In this document: piece by piece, positions 23,602 to 35,480 of the stretch
Layout: each line of letters starts with the position of its first letter
Position numbering within the stretch: position 1 is the stretch's first letter
From: Helichrysum umbraculigerum
Lineage: Eukaryota; Streptophyta; Magnoliopsida; Asterales; Asteraceae
Reading direction: 5' to 3'
Assembly (NCBI GenBank): GCA_949592205.1
Contig: CATIUR010000011.1
Location: 930,001-994,000 of the forward strand
Length of the DNA: 64,000 nucleotides
Notes under the pieces: model-generated
What the model saw: the letters and a program-made list of their open reading frames with translations, nothing else
Told to the model about the DNA's origin: nothing
The model's database searches: none
Position numbers and translations under genes: made by a program

Positions 23602-24539
23602 GAAAACTGAAATTAGCCAAATCTTTCTAAGTGTCGGAAAACGTTTTCAAAAGACAATTTAAATACGATACGACTTGTACTCCAAAACAAATATACTTTA
23701 TGAAGTATACGAAAACTCAAACCTAATAATAATATGAATTATTATTACGAACCATCCACAACGAACCGCACTTACAAACGTACGAAATCTCTCGTGTTTA
23801 GGACATTAGGAGATTTCACTTGGCACGACTCGTTACGCTACGACGCTAGCTCCTCAGGTGAGTTCACCGCCCCACTCTTTTACTGTTTTCCAACTGATTT
23901 CGGGGTGGGAATGCATACTCTTGTTTTACTACTTTCAACTGTTTAAACCTTTACAAACGATTTACTATAGTTTATGGTAACGGTGTTAGATTACGACAGC
24001 TACGAACCGCTTGAACTTACTTAGAGATATTAAGTACGACCGTTTCAGAAACACCTAGAATTATATTACATATGATATCTAGGGAGTAACCGCCTCACTA
24101 CATCAGTGACTTGCTAAGTACTAGAAACGACTAGTGGACTTATGAACACCAACTAGAGGCACCGACATGCTAGTTTAGCGTTGACTACCCTTAAGAACTA
24201 GCGGATGACTTTGACTAAGTACTGTACGTACTTCCCGACAGTTAAGTGACGTGTTAGCGTACTTTGACTTTACACATTACTTTGGACAAACTAGGTGACG
24301 TAGATACGTACCTACTAATTGATTACGATCATCCCTTACATCTAGGTGACGCTCCTACATTTCTTAGTCAGATATATTACTGTGAATTACGTAACAACTT
24401 GAGGTACTGTTGAGTGCCTGTAACATTTTACTAGCCTTGGGCTAAACTTACTTTCGGCATATCGTGTACTGCCAAAACGATTACTTGCATCTCCTGCGGA
24501 AGAATAACGGACGCTGTCACTATATGTGAAGCAAAACGA

Positions 24540-25040
24540 TGCCACGGTGGGTGGTACAAACACGATACCAATGTGATTGGTATTACGGATTTACAAACGA
24601 GCTCACGATACCACGGTGGGTGGTACAACTTATTTGCGAGCTGGATTGCTCACGATACCATGGTGGGTGGTACAACCTACTTACGAGCTGGATGCTCATA
24701 CTCAGCATATGGATTTATGCTTTACTTACATTCAGCAACGGACCTACGAATTACTACGGTCGGGGTCGTTGGCTCAGCATGTGGATTCATGCTCTATCGT
24801 AGTCCTGCGGGACTGCACGGTTACTCATTCCAGCATATGGACTTATGCTTTACTTACATTCAGCAACGGACCTACGAATTACTACGGTCGGGGTCGTTGG
24901 CTCAGCATGTGGATTCATGCTCTATCGTAGTCCTGCGGGACTGCACGGTTACTCATTCCAGCATATGGACTTATGCTTTACTTACTTCCAGCAACGGACC
25001 TACGAATTATTACGGTCGGGGTCGTTGGCTCTATAACTAG
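24540..25040 (+). repeat. ~130-bp tandem repeat and GATACCACGGTGGGTGGTAC units
   Basis: TACCAC-GGTGG-GTGGTA or a close variant occurs near 24541, 24609 and 24657. A ~130-bp unit beginning CAGCATATGGA at about 24702, 24832 and 24960 is repeated about 2.6 times. Each unit contains AGTCC-TGCG-GGACT. Long ORFs through it are repeat artefacts. Confidence 0.9.
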
Positions 25041-25084
25041 TTAATTTACTGAAACGTGGTCCTGCGGAACATAACTTGACACTT

Positions 25085-25280
25085 CCCTTGGGGGATAATC
25101 ATTACATCACTGTAGGTGATTACTAGATGCTTACGAGTCGGAGACTCAGGAAATTATGAGCTTTTGCTCATTTGACCGTAATTGTGAACCCATTACCATC
25201 ACTGTAGGTGATTACTAAATGCTTACGAGTCGGAGACTCAGGAAATAACGAGCTTTTGCTCACTTGACTGTAATCACAAA
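25085..25280 (+). repeat. Two-copy ~100-bp repeat with GAGTC-GGA-GACTC
   Basis: TCACTGTAGGTGATTACTA...GAGTCGGAGACTCAGGAAAT...GAGCTTTTGCTCA occurs twice. Confidence 0.88.
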
Positions 25281-26049
25281 CCGTACCGATATGACACAAT
25301 CATAAAACATATAACTTGATCACGTTGCCGGGGTGCAACCTTTCATGCCAGGTGGCATCGTGACCTATTAGTAACCGTAGTACTAATACTTGAAACCGTA
25401 CAAACTATCCGTACCGTATTGCCGGGGAGCAATACCGATCGCCTAAGGGCTTTCTTGCTTGATTGCTTTCGGCCAGTAGCACGACAGATAGTCACCTTAC
25501 GCTACTCTCGTATACATATTGCCAGGTAGCAATATCTTACCGGATAACACACAGGATGGGGATTGGTCCCCTTTATTTGACTAGAAACCTATGGATTAGG
25601 TTCGCCTGCTTACCATAAATTACTTATAACTGCCTCGAGGGGCAACTGTTGTTATTTAAACTGCTAAACTTGATTGATATTTCTGAATGAAACATTTATT
25701 ACTCGAACTACTTGTTTCTACAAATTACTTGTGAACTCACCAGCTTTTCAGCTGACCCTTTTAGTGTGCATTCTCAGGTACACTGCAATAGTAGGATTGG
25801 CCTACAGGATTTCTAGCTCGAGTCGCACGTTTTGACAATTGGATGTCTCTGCATAATTTAGTATTATCAGTTATGTATCGAAAGTATTTTGCGAACTCGC
25901 AACTTGTATACATTTTTATTTTGGGAAATGTAATAACTATTTTCAAACGTCTCATTTAGAGTCGTTCATTATGCATCTTATGCTGTGATATTTGATTTGG
26001 TAACACCCGACCCGATCGCTTCCGCAACCCGAGATTTGAGGGTGTTACA

Positions 26050-27473
26050 ATAGCACGTCATCATCACTTGCCTTCACTTCAGACTCAGGCACCTCTACTC
26101 TCTGTTCCATATCAGTGGGCATATAGGACACTGATCCAGCAGTTGTCTCTTCGATCTCGGCCATCAAGGCTTCCTCAGAATGAGCTTGCCAATCATAAGA
26201 ACCATCCAACTGCTTCACCACTAAGGCTTTGGAAGCAAGAGTACTTCCCGAACCTTGTTTTCCTTGTGCTTCTACTTTAGGTCTTTGGCATTCTCTAGCA
26301 AAATGACCAATACCCTGACAGTTAAAGCATCTGACCTTGGTTTTATCAAACCCTGATCTATTGCCCAACACCTTTCTACCAGTTCTCTTGACGAAATTTT
26401 TAACTTTTCTTGAAACTAATGCTAACATCTCTTGAAGTTCCAATTCCTCAACATAATCTGGATCTATCTGCTCATAATCCTCGTCAAATAGAACAGGATC
26501 ATTGATCTTTCCCTCTATGTAATTCTCATATGATGCCACAAAGGAAGCAAGAACAGACAGTTGATGTTCAACAGATTTCACACTCATAGGCATCTTCTGA
26601 TGCTCTTGAGGTGACTTCTCAGAATTCTTTCCCTTTGTCTCATCACTAGAGGAGGAAATAAAGCATAGATCTTCAGTAATCATTTCTCCATTTTCACTAG
26701 TATCACCAACTAACAGTGCAGTTGTCGAACTAGAGGACGTAGTCGAAAGATTTGACTTTCCATGATACAACCCAGGGTTCTGAACCTGATCAGAATCACT
26801 ATCTCTTGACTTTCTGGAGAAATCATAACCTTTCAGCTTGTCAATGACTTGCTCTAAGGTCATAGTAGAATACCTGGTTTCATTATCCTTAATCATAACG
26901 CCATACATTTCCCATTTAGAAGGCAAACCCTCAAGAAACTTGTCGGTTTTAGCTACTTCTTCTTCAACAATCTCATGGTATTCCAGTTCACTTAGCAGAT
27001 GGTAGAAACGCGTGACATAGGCATTAAGATCTTCTCCTTTTAAAGCTTTAAACATAGTAAACTGCTTTTTGAGAAGACTCCTCTTGCCAGCTCTCACCTG
27101 TGGACTTCCCTCACCTCTTTTCTCTAGAGCTTCCCAGAGCGTTCTAGCAGTATGAAAAGACTTTAGTTGATGAGCAATCTCTTTAGGAAGACATCTTTAT
27201 GCATGAATGTGCTTTATTTTCATTTCTGTAAGCTTCCTTCTCTTGATCACTCATGTTCTGATAGGTAAGAACCACAGTGGCATTTTGAACAGTTTGAGTA
27301 GGTGCGGTGTATCCACTCTTGATACACATCCAGATTGACAGATCATGGAATCTACAGTAAGATTCAAATCTGTCCTTCCAATTGTAGTAATCCTCGATCC
27401 TTAACAACTTAGGTGGAACATTTGATTTTCCCACCTCGTGGTCCATTTCGATCATTCTACTTAAGTCAGACAT
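26050..27473 (-). pseudogene. gag: Copia-type gag, frameshifted and cut off by the gypsy insertion
   Basis: Minus strand. The likely start is the Met at 27473 (MSDLSRMIEMD); the longer frame upstream is leader. Block 1 (27473-27186) has the LLRIEDYYNWKDRFESYCRF motif of copia Gag N-termini. A shift of one frame near 27186 leads to block 2 (27185-26050), with the UBN2-like Gag core (FTMFKALKGEDLNAYVTRFY, LSELEYHEI, LEGLPSKWEMY) and one knuckle CFNCQGIGHFARECQRP. The frame then runs straight into the end of the gypsy LTR at 26049. No protease, integrase or reverse transcriptase is found anywhere in this copia element. Confidence 0.85.
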
Positions 27474-27519
27474 CTTAAAAAACGTAAAATTAAACTGTTT
27501 CGTGAATTCAGAAAACTCA

Positions 27520-27735
27520 ACTCGCAAGACTCAGCCCAACTCGCAATCTCAGCTCGACTCGCAGAATACGTCGATTCGCAAGCCTCAGTTCGGATTGCTA
27601 AAGATGTCGATTCGCAAGTGATGTCGATTCGCGAGGGATCTCGGTTCGACTCGTAAGCCTCAGCTCGACTCGCTAGTTCAACTCGGTTCGCAGGCGAAGC
27701 TGGAACCCTAATCTCGACTCGCGAAATGGCTGTTA
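27520..27735 (-). repeat. ACTCGC/GCGAGT-rich leader of the copia element
   Basis: More than ten occurrences of CTCGC, ATTCGC or GTTCGC, usually preceded by GA. The same words occur in the copia LTR (18290-18440 and 28190-28340), including CTTCGCGAGTTC. It parallels the family-specific motifs seen in the gypsy elements but is less palindromic. Confidence 0.75.
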
Positions 27736-27919
27736 AACCCGAAAACGAATTTTTAAGGTATTTTTACGACTGAAACTAAAAATTTCGACCGTAACCAAAC
27801 CCTAAAACATCCAGAGAATGATTTTGATCGTTAGTATTGCAAGAAAGCACGTAAAAATGACCCGAATAAAAAACGCAATATTACTAAAACTTATGAACAC
27901 ACTCGTATTTAGCCCGAAA

Positions 27920-27931
27920 GCTCTGATACCA
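27920..27931 (-). promoter_or_regulatory. Primer-binding site (initiator Met tRNA type)
   Basis: Reads TGGTATCAGAGC on minus, two bases after the LTR end (27934). It primes minus-strand DNA synthesis. Confidence 0.93.
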
Positions 27932-27933
27932 GA

Positions 27934-28523
27934 TGTAAGTCCCCTAGTTTTAGGATCGATAACTTCGTTATCTTTAGTATTAAGGTGCGGAATCCCTCAA
28001 TACGGTGTTATCTTACTAGTAACGAATACGTTCGTAATTGCGTTTATAAAGCTTAACTTTAAATGAATAATACGTCAAAGCCTAGCCGTTAGGTTTAAGT
28101 TTTCTCTGGGTTTAGTGAATTCGCAGATCAGAAGAACCGAATGACCAAAAGTTATGTTTTTCATGTATGAAAAATCATTATATACGATCAGCTTGTCTCG
28201 GCTCGCATGGGCCTGCGAGTTCGGTCCAACTCGCAGCCCAAGCCCAGTAAAGGACTCGGCTCGCCAGACTCAAGCTTCGCGAGTTCAGATCTCACCTCAC
28301 AGCTCAACTCGCTGCAACTTGAGATCTCGACTCGTCTCGCATGAAACGTCTATTATTTATTTCGTATTTAAACATTCGTCTAACTTAACATAATAATATG
28401 TTCAACGAATATTACTAACAAAACAAATATTTATTTACAAATCTAAACCAATATACAAACGCAATAATAATTACACCAGTCCTATTTCAAGCTAGATCTG
28501 TTGTCACACTCTATGTTCCAACA
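27934..28523 (-). mobile_element. 5' LTR of the minus-strand copia element (590 bp)
   Basis: TGTTGGAACA (28523) to GACTTACA (27934) on minus, followed by the primer-binding site. Pair of 18034-18623. Confidence 0.93.
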
Positions 28524-29971
28524 CATAACAATCCCAATTTCTCATGGAAGGTTCAAACCCGTATTAAATTTTCCATTTCACTAATCTCATAGAATTATGC
28601 TTAATTCAAAACTATGTCAACTTTCAATCCAAAAGTCTCGTACCTTACCCTTTTAAGCAACATATAATGTTAATTATATATTTCAATTCTTTTCACATGG
28701 ACATATCCCAATGTACATGCTTTAGTCTTTATTCATACACATATACTGTGTACAAACCCTAATTCCATACATAAAGTACCCCTTACAATCAAAAACTAGC
28801 GACATGCCAGAATCTTAAACTAGCATAATTACTCATTTCTTTTAACAACAATAACAACAACAATGGTTATAAAACCACAGTACACATATCAACAATGAAT
28901 AATTAAATTCAAATTATAACTAACAATCAAGCTAGTATTCATATATCACTTAAACTAGTGAAATATCAAGAATTATATTCTTTAGCAACCAATTTATTCA
29001 CAGAACTATGATACTTCAACACAAGTATCACGACATCATAATGTGCTATTTACAAGCCCATATTCACCAATTTCAATATCATATAGCATCAGTTAACATC
29101 TCATATCAACTTTTAGCATCAAATTCCCTTCATAATTCATTAGCCTATCTCAACTTAATCAAAATTATAATTTAAATAAAAATACATCAAATAAACCATA
29201 TTTCAAATCAATGAATTCAGTTTATCGTCACCATATAGACATTAAATAAAATTCAAGGTTCTCATTTATACTAAATTTTAATTTGATTTATCATTAGTCT
29301 AGTCTAGACCTACTCATAGACATGCCACATCTTTTATAATCTTGACAACACTCTCTCAACTAGGCTTGAATACATGGCAATTGATAAGCTTATTCATTAC
29401 TTTAATTGTAAAATTATAAGGAAATACTTAGGAAGTTCACGTGGGAATGTGGATGACTCACCAAATCCATTTTCTTTTTAAACTTTTATTTCCAAGTATA
29501 ACACTTAAAACCTCTCATGCTTCTTTTAATTGTATCAAATGCTTTAAATGTTGTACCATGATTGTTCTATAAGCATTACTACATGAATCATAAGTATCTC
29601 CTATTATTTTGTACTCCCTCCGTCCCATATTAATAGTTCACTATTCCTTTTTGGGCTGTCCCAAATTAATTGTCCACTTCCGAAAATGGATAAAAATGAT
29701 GAGCTAAAATCCTTTTATACCCCTACTTTATATATGTAAGACAAAAAAGTAGGTAAAAAGTAAGGGGTAGAATTGTCATCTTATCAAAAAGTAAGAGAGA
29801 AGTTGATGTTTTCTTAAACTGCGTGTTTCTTGTCTGGGGACAATTAAATTGGGACGGAGGGAGTATCATATACATGCACTCTCTTCATACATACTTTCAC
29901 ATAATTTATCATTACTTGTATATTTTTTTTAAGACAAGTACTTTTAAATTTGGGATATTACAAATCTACTC
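28524..29971 (-). mobile_element. Truncated 3' LTR of a minus-strand gypsy-like element
   Basis: On minus a Tekay-style polypurine region (GAGGACGAAAC...AAAAGGAGTAGATT, about 29994-29972) is followed at 29971 by TGTAATATCCC, a typical LTR start. A GGTGAGT module (ACTCACC at 29456-29462 on +) fits the LTR layout. The LTR stops at the copia element without a recognisable end. A Stowaway MITE is nested at 29614-29863. No genes. Confidence 0.65.
29614..29863. mobile_element. Stowaway (Tc1/mariner) MITE
   Basis: Ends CTCCCTCCGTCCCATATTAA and, reverse-complemented, CTCCCTCCGTCCCAATTTAA, flanked by TA on both sides. 250 bp. Confidence 0.97.
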
Positions 29972-32324
29972 CTTTTAAAATAGTTTCGTCCTCAAAACTC
30001 ATTCCTTGAAAATATCTTTTGATAAAGTACATGTGCCGCTACTTTAGTATCCCATGAAATTGAAAACGTTTATATGTGAAAACATCGTTATACAACTCGG
30101 TGGTTTGAACTCTTTCTTTTGCCGTAGGAGTACTTGTCACTCTTTTGTTCTGAAAACTCAATTAACCTCAACTGCTAATATGTAGTCCTTATATTAGTAC
30201 TTCATAACTTCAATCCATATAATATAAAACACGTTTCCACAATTGAGACGATCAAAATTAAACTAACATTCACAAGTTTGCATGGTGTAACTCTTATTCT
30301 AATGTTGATTTCTTTTTAAAATGAAAACTTGTGGCACTCTATCTGATTAAACCTGAGATACCATACCATACCAAGATTACCCAATTTCTTTAATCACATT
30401 AAATCTCCTTGATATTTGATAGCTTCAACAAGTTCATGTGACACAACATAATATAACAACGGTGATCGGGCGTTGCTTGATTATGTTCTTCACGCTTCCT
30501 TTTCAGGTTACTTCATATCATCAATCATCAATGTGATTCCTTTCATATTTACACCTTTTACTTAAACCTTTGTTTAAAACAATTCTGAACACTCTAAATA
30601 CATCACAACCACAGATACATACTAAATCATCTTATACCTATAACATCTTTTAGTATGTATTTATTCACACAAAATTTCAATTATTCTCAACTTTTATATG
30701 TATATTCATTTCACAACTGACTTATTCAGTATTTCAACATATCTAAAACTCTAAACACATGATAACCTATCATCATGGTTTCAACACATAACACTTTGTC
30801 AAATAATAATAATGACATAATAATATCACGTGTAATTTCAAACATGTATTCCATGACAGTTAATTGATTAGAATATCAATTAAATCAATTTGCTTCAGAA
30901 TCCTCTAATTTCTAGGAGCAAGTAATTCCACATAATCAATTCACTATATACCTTAAGTATTTCTCCTTACAGCTGTTCCTATAACAGCTGACCACTTTTA
31001 ATATCTGTCATTTTTCAACATATGGTACAATATCAATTTAAACCCTAATGTTACACAACTCCACGTATAATATCAAATACATATATTTAATATCAATAAT
31101 CAGTACAAAGTACAACATCAGGTACTAAGTACTTTATCACATTACTTGGCATTACCTCATGCCTCAAGTCACCTATTAGCAACATATAGGATTTCATCAT
31201 CTCTTATATTATTAATTCAATAGTTATATATATATATATATCGCTTACTGGTTTACATTTCCTTGACTATTTTGGTCACACACAACCAGTTTCACTATTA
31301 GTGTTCTATTACAATCTTAAAACACTAATTTCTCATTAAAATCATCCTATTTATACCACTTACAACAAGTATTTAACAAATACTTTGCACAACTTTTTAA
31401 ACATATATAAAGGTTTGTCAACTACCTTTATTTTCTTACTACTTTAATATATCACTTTTAATATATAGGTCATAATTCACCCATAATTATGATCAATGCC
31501 ACACATAATCATTTAGTCGCCTTTATCACTTTATAGCATAACTATTACCAAATTTGATGCTATCACATTCAACTTTAAATTTGCCTAATCAAGGCACACA
31601 TTACAACAACTATACACTTTTTCCATCTAGACAACGACACAACTCTCAACTTATTAATTAAGATATATCACATCTCATTAATTTCACTATCTGGTGTCAC
31701 ATCTATTCAGTTTATCACATAACAACAAATTTTCTAGCAAGGTTTTCTAATCACACCTTGCATTTATCACAACATAATCATACCACTAATTATATTATTA
31801 TTTCACCATTGTAGACACCTTTAAGTTTAACAGTATCATTATTAACAACTTGATCAACACTTTGTCTACACAACTTAACACTTAATCTGCAATTCAAAGT
31901 TCAGTCAGAACTACTCATATCACTAGATGTTTCATTTAATACTTCTATCATCATAATAACAAGTAACACTCATCAATGACTCATTACTGGGGAATCATGT
32001 CAGTCTGACTTAATTTACTTTACTACTAATCATATCATAGCAAAGAAATCAATTCAAGCTTATTAAATTCACTAAGCTTATCGAGAGGTACCTGATACAC
32101 TTAAACCCAAGAATATTGAGGAATCATTGAGAATACCTATCAATTCCTCATGTTCCTCCGTCTCTGAAATCAAAACAACAACCTTGCATCTTGTTATAGG
32201 TTAGTACACTTTTAATAATCACTTCCTCATACAACTACTAATCCCACACCTTAGAATGTTTGACTCAATACGATTTTAGAATTGGGATTGAACACCTTAC
32301 CATGTTCAATTCACCCAAAACTAT
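29972..32324 (-). mobile_element. Protein-less internal region of a minus-strand LTR element
   Basis: About 2.35 kb between a primer-binding site (32336-32325) and a polypurine tract (about 29990-29972), with no ORF of note; AT-rich throughout. This is what a LARD-type non-autonomous element would show. However, the LTR starts on the two sides (TGTAACACCC at 34463, TGTAATATCCC at 29971) do not align, so this may be two different elements joined. Confidence 0.5.
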
Positions 32325-32336
32325 GCTCTGATACCA
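32325..32336 (-). promoter_or_regulatory. Primer-binding site
   Basis: TGGTATCAGAGC on minus, three bases after the LTR end. Confidence 0.92.
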
Positions 32337-32339
32337 AGT

Positions 32340-34463
32340 TATAACACCCCTCATTTTATAGTCAATTAAATATAATATTATCGAAAGCGCAAGTCCAATT
32401 TGAACATTAATACTTCACATCATTTAGTAACATAAAAATCCAATTATTTTAAAACTTTGTTAATCAATCTGGGTGTTATGTAACAGTAAGAACAACACTG
32501 ATTTATAAAATCAGATATCAGAGTGAAGCTAGGTAGTCAAACATTCTTCAGTCCATTCCCTACTAAGTCCAAATCATCTCAAGACCTGTAAAGGATAAAT
32601 AGTGGAATTAGCACAAAACTAAGTGAGTCAACATGTCACTATCAGTACAACTCAGCATAACAGTACTGATTATCAGCAAATATCACATAGACACTGACAC
32701 AACATCACCATGAGGATCGGTGGTCCTTGTGACATCGTACAGACCCGGGAGACGCACCAAGCGACACTTACAACCAACTGCAGGCCAATACAGTGGTATT
32801 ACCGATAACTGTTTGCTACCTTTAGTCAATATGTGTTCTATTCTCAACACATGATCACAAATCTCACATTGACTAACCTGTAGCAACCCAGTCCAACTAA
32901 CCAATAAAGTTGACCTCCAAATCACAGAATGCCCGAAGGAGACTCATCACATATTACACGTGTATTTCACTGATTGCATCATTCAACAATCCACAATATC
33001 AATAATAGAAATCAACAATAACAACTATGTTCACTTGTTGTAACCAATTATGTTACAACTAAATCACACTGAGAGTGCGAGTCCACTCACCAATACCTCA
33101 GCTGCACGCTCAAAGATCTAATATTATTGAGCCTTTTCCACATCTGAGAATATAACAGAATATCACAAATTAGTAACTTGTCTCATCAATTCATAATTTA
33201 AGGAACTTAATATTATTCATACAACAATAATATGTTCCTAATATCAACAAACCAACTTTACATGTTTAAGTCATTCATATCCATTAGCTAAAGTACTCGA
33301 CTTTTATCTACATACTCACATTACTCATAAACATATAACTCATAATCACACAACATATTTCAATACATTTTTCATAAACTCATTCTAGAATCGTCATCAA
33401 TTCACAATCCGACTTTGGTTTAATCATTATCTATTTGATTAAAACATACTCTTTACAATTATAAACGACATAAATAATCTACATTGATATAATCATATTT
33501 ATACGTATTAATAATCCAATTTATCACTTTAATATAATCTTAAGTAATTAAGTTCGTTGTTAACTATTTGATCATCATGGTATTTTTAATAACTACAAGT
33601 TTCTTATTTACAAGTAATATCAACAACACAATTTAAGCTAGACCATCCATTTTAACATGTACTCACTTCAATTTAGTTGTTAGTTAATTGATCAAAATAT
33701 ACCTTTAACGAACATAACAACTCACATGATTCATATTTTGGTAATTTAGTCACACAAAAATCACCTAATTATTAATATGAACCTACTCCTATCAATTTCA
33801 CTTATATCTTAATTCAATTAAATCAAAATTATAATCTCAAGAACATAAATTCTTAGAATTTAAAAATCAAAGCTATATAATTAGCTTACTAACATCACGA
33901 TATGTTAACAATCATCATCATCGTATATCAATAAATAATAACAATCTTTCAACATCTAATTTCACAACTAATCAATAATCCATATAATCTCTACCCACAT
34001 CCATCAAATTAGAGATTAATATGAATAAAGAAATAACTTACCATCAAGAAAGAAGAAGGAATTTACGATGGGATGAATCAATCCAATAACAAGGAATTTC
34101 ATTTCTAATTAATCTTCAAAGTCTCCATCTAAGGTACTGTGTGATTTTGTTTTGAATATATGAGAGGAATAAGTAAAAATGGGGAAACTAGGATAATAGA
34201 GAAAGTTAGGTCGGCCCAACCCTTTAGCCGACTTAATATTCTTTAAATTTTAGTCCCGTTTTGCACCTATTGTCTGGAACCTAAAAACCATTTACGATTT
34301 TAATAATATTTTTTTTTCTTACAACTATATTAATTTAAAATAACCAATTATTTATCTGTACAATAAATCATTTGGCTTTTTAACTAACATTCGCTATTAA
34401 TATAATACAATAAACACTAGGAAATTATAATGATGCTACTAGACCCTTAAGGTGGGTGTTACA
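32340..34463 (-). mobile_element. 5' LTR of a minus-strand gypsy-like element, 2.1 kb
   Basis: Starts TGTAACACCCACC at 34463 and ends GGGGTGTTATA at 32340 (CA end mutated to TA), then ACT and the primer-binding site. It contains TTGGTGAGT on minus (ACTCACCAA at 33085-33093 on +) and a polypyrimidine-TTTACAG/G acceptor-like site (+ CCTGTAAA, 32585-32592). Inserted into a hAT transposase gene whose C-terminus follows at 34466. Confidence 0.82.
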
Positions 34464-34465
34464 CT

Positions 34466-34741
34466 TCGGAATCCGCTTTTTCTCTTAGTGGCAGGGTACT
34501 ATCTATACGAAGAACAAGACTCACACCGGCCTCATTAGAGAGGTGCATTTGCTTGAAGGATCACTTAGACGCCGCGGAACGTATACAACACATTTCTAGT
34601 CTTGAAGGTGAAATGGAATATGAAGGAGATATACACGATATCGAGGTGCAAGCGGGTATGGCAATATCACTCTCCGATGAAGAAATTGCTCTTCATGAAG
34701 CTTCGCGAGAGGCTAACACCGATGAAGATTTCGACCTTTGA
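34466..34741 (+). pseudogene. hAT transposase, C-terminal dimerisation fragment
   Basis: In frame from the LTR junction: SESAFSLSGRVLS, RRTRLTPASLE, ICLKDHLDAAERIQ, then an acidic tail ending FDL and a stop. This is the end of the hAT family C-terminal dimerisation (Dimer_Tnp_hAT) region, including the S-x-S-GRV-LS signature. The rest of the transposase was cut off by the retroelement inserted at 34463 and is not elsewhere in the window. The ATG at 34553 is internal. Transposases of this kind cut and rejoin DNA in the nucleus; this remnant cannot. Confidence 0.85.
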
Positions 34742-35282
34742 ACAATGAAGACTACGCATTTGAAGATGTTAAAAGACTTGAAGATTAATAAAACTTGAAG
34801 ATTTTGTGAAATGGTTAAGTATATGTTTTAAGTTGAAGAATTTGTTATTTTTATGAAGATTATGCAATGATCAAGTGTTGTTGTTATGGTCAAAGTGTTG
34901 TTGTTATGGTAAACGGGTCAAAAGGAATCCAAATGGTTCATGAAAGTGTGGTTATGTCAAAACGAGAGATGGTGTAATTATGTAGCGGCTTGAAATTGCT
35001 TTAGGTGTTAAATGTATGTTAAAATGTGTTGGTAAAAAATGAAATTCTGAATGTGAGGCGTTTGTGATTTGGTATGGGCACCAAAAGTGTCCGAAATGAC
35101 TAAAAATTGGTCACACGTCCGAATTCTTCGTTAACGTGAAATTTGAAAAAGTGTAAAAATGGAAATTTTTATTTTGTTATAGTGGAGGTGTCTGCAAAAT
35201 TTCAGATTCTAGGTATTTACGAGTCAAAAGTTATGCCCGTCGGAATTTCGCTTCTAAAAATTCTGCATACCAAACATTACCC
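34742..35282. other. 3' flank of the hAT fragment, no gene
   Basis: Contains short repeats such as CAAGTGTTGTTGTTATGGT (twice near 34875-34910). No hAT terminal repeat identified. Confidence 0.5.
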
Positions 35283-35480
35283 AGTGCGTACAAATAGTAC
35301 CCGCCGGGTACAAAGGTTAATTCCATTACAGAATTTAGATAGCCTTGAGTACCCGGTGCGTACAAAGAGTCCCCGCCGGGTACTATGTATTTACCCGTTT
35401 ATATTCACTCCGGGTTGTTCATCTTTTTCTGGAAACTAAACATTAGTACCCGCCGGGAATAAGTTGTACCCGCCGGGTAT
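35283..35480. repeat. TACCCGCCGGGTA palindrome array (left)
   Basis: GTACCCGCCGGGTAC at 35298, with variants near 35350, 35366, 35445 and 35466. Core palindrome CCCGCCGGG. Confidence 0.9.

Larger units (their letters stand above)
22744..26049 (+). mobile_element. 3' LTR of the second gag-only element, 3.3 kb
   Basis: Starts TGTAACACC, ends GGGTGTTACA. Landmarks in order: GTAAGA at 23181, GCGACACAA array (23369-23601), CTCAG/GTGAGT at 23853-23863, tandem repeats (24540-25280), hairpins around GCAAT words (25324-25536), CAGCT-TTTC-AGCTG (25741-25754) and CATTCTCAG/GTAC (25769-25780). It ends next to copia gag at 26050, showing insertion into copia. It shares end sequence and layout with the LTR at 3259-6043 but most of the middle is unalignable by eye. 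Confidence 0.88.

Noticed and set aside
24431..25040. Overlapping 65-155 codon ORFs in the 3.3 kb LTR
   Set aside because: They come from the ~130-bp tandem repeat and the GATACCACGG units; all frames share the same peptide blocks.
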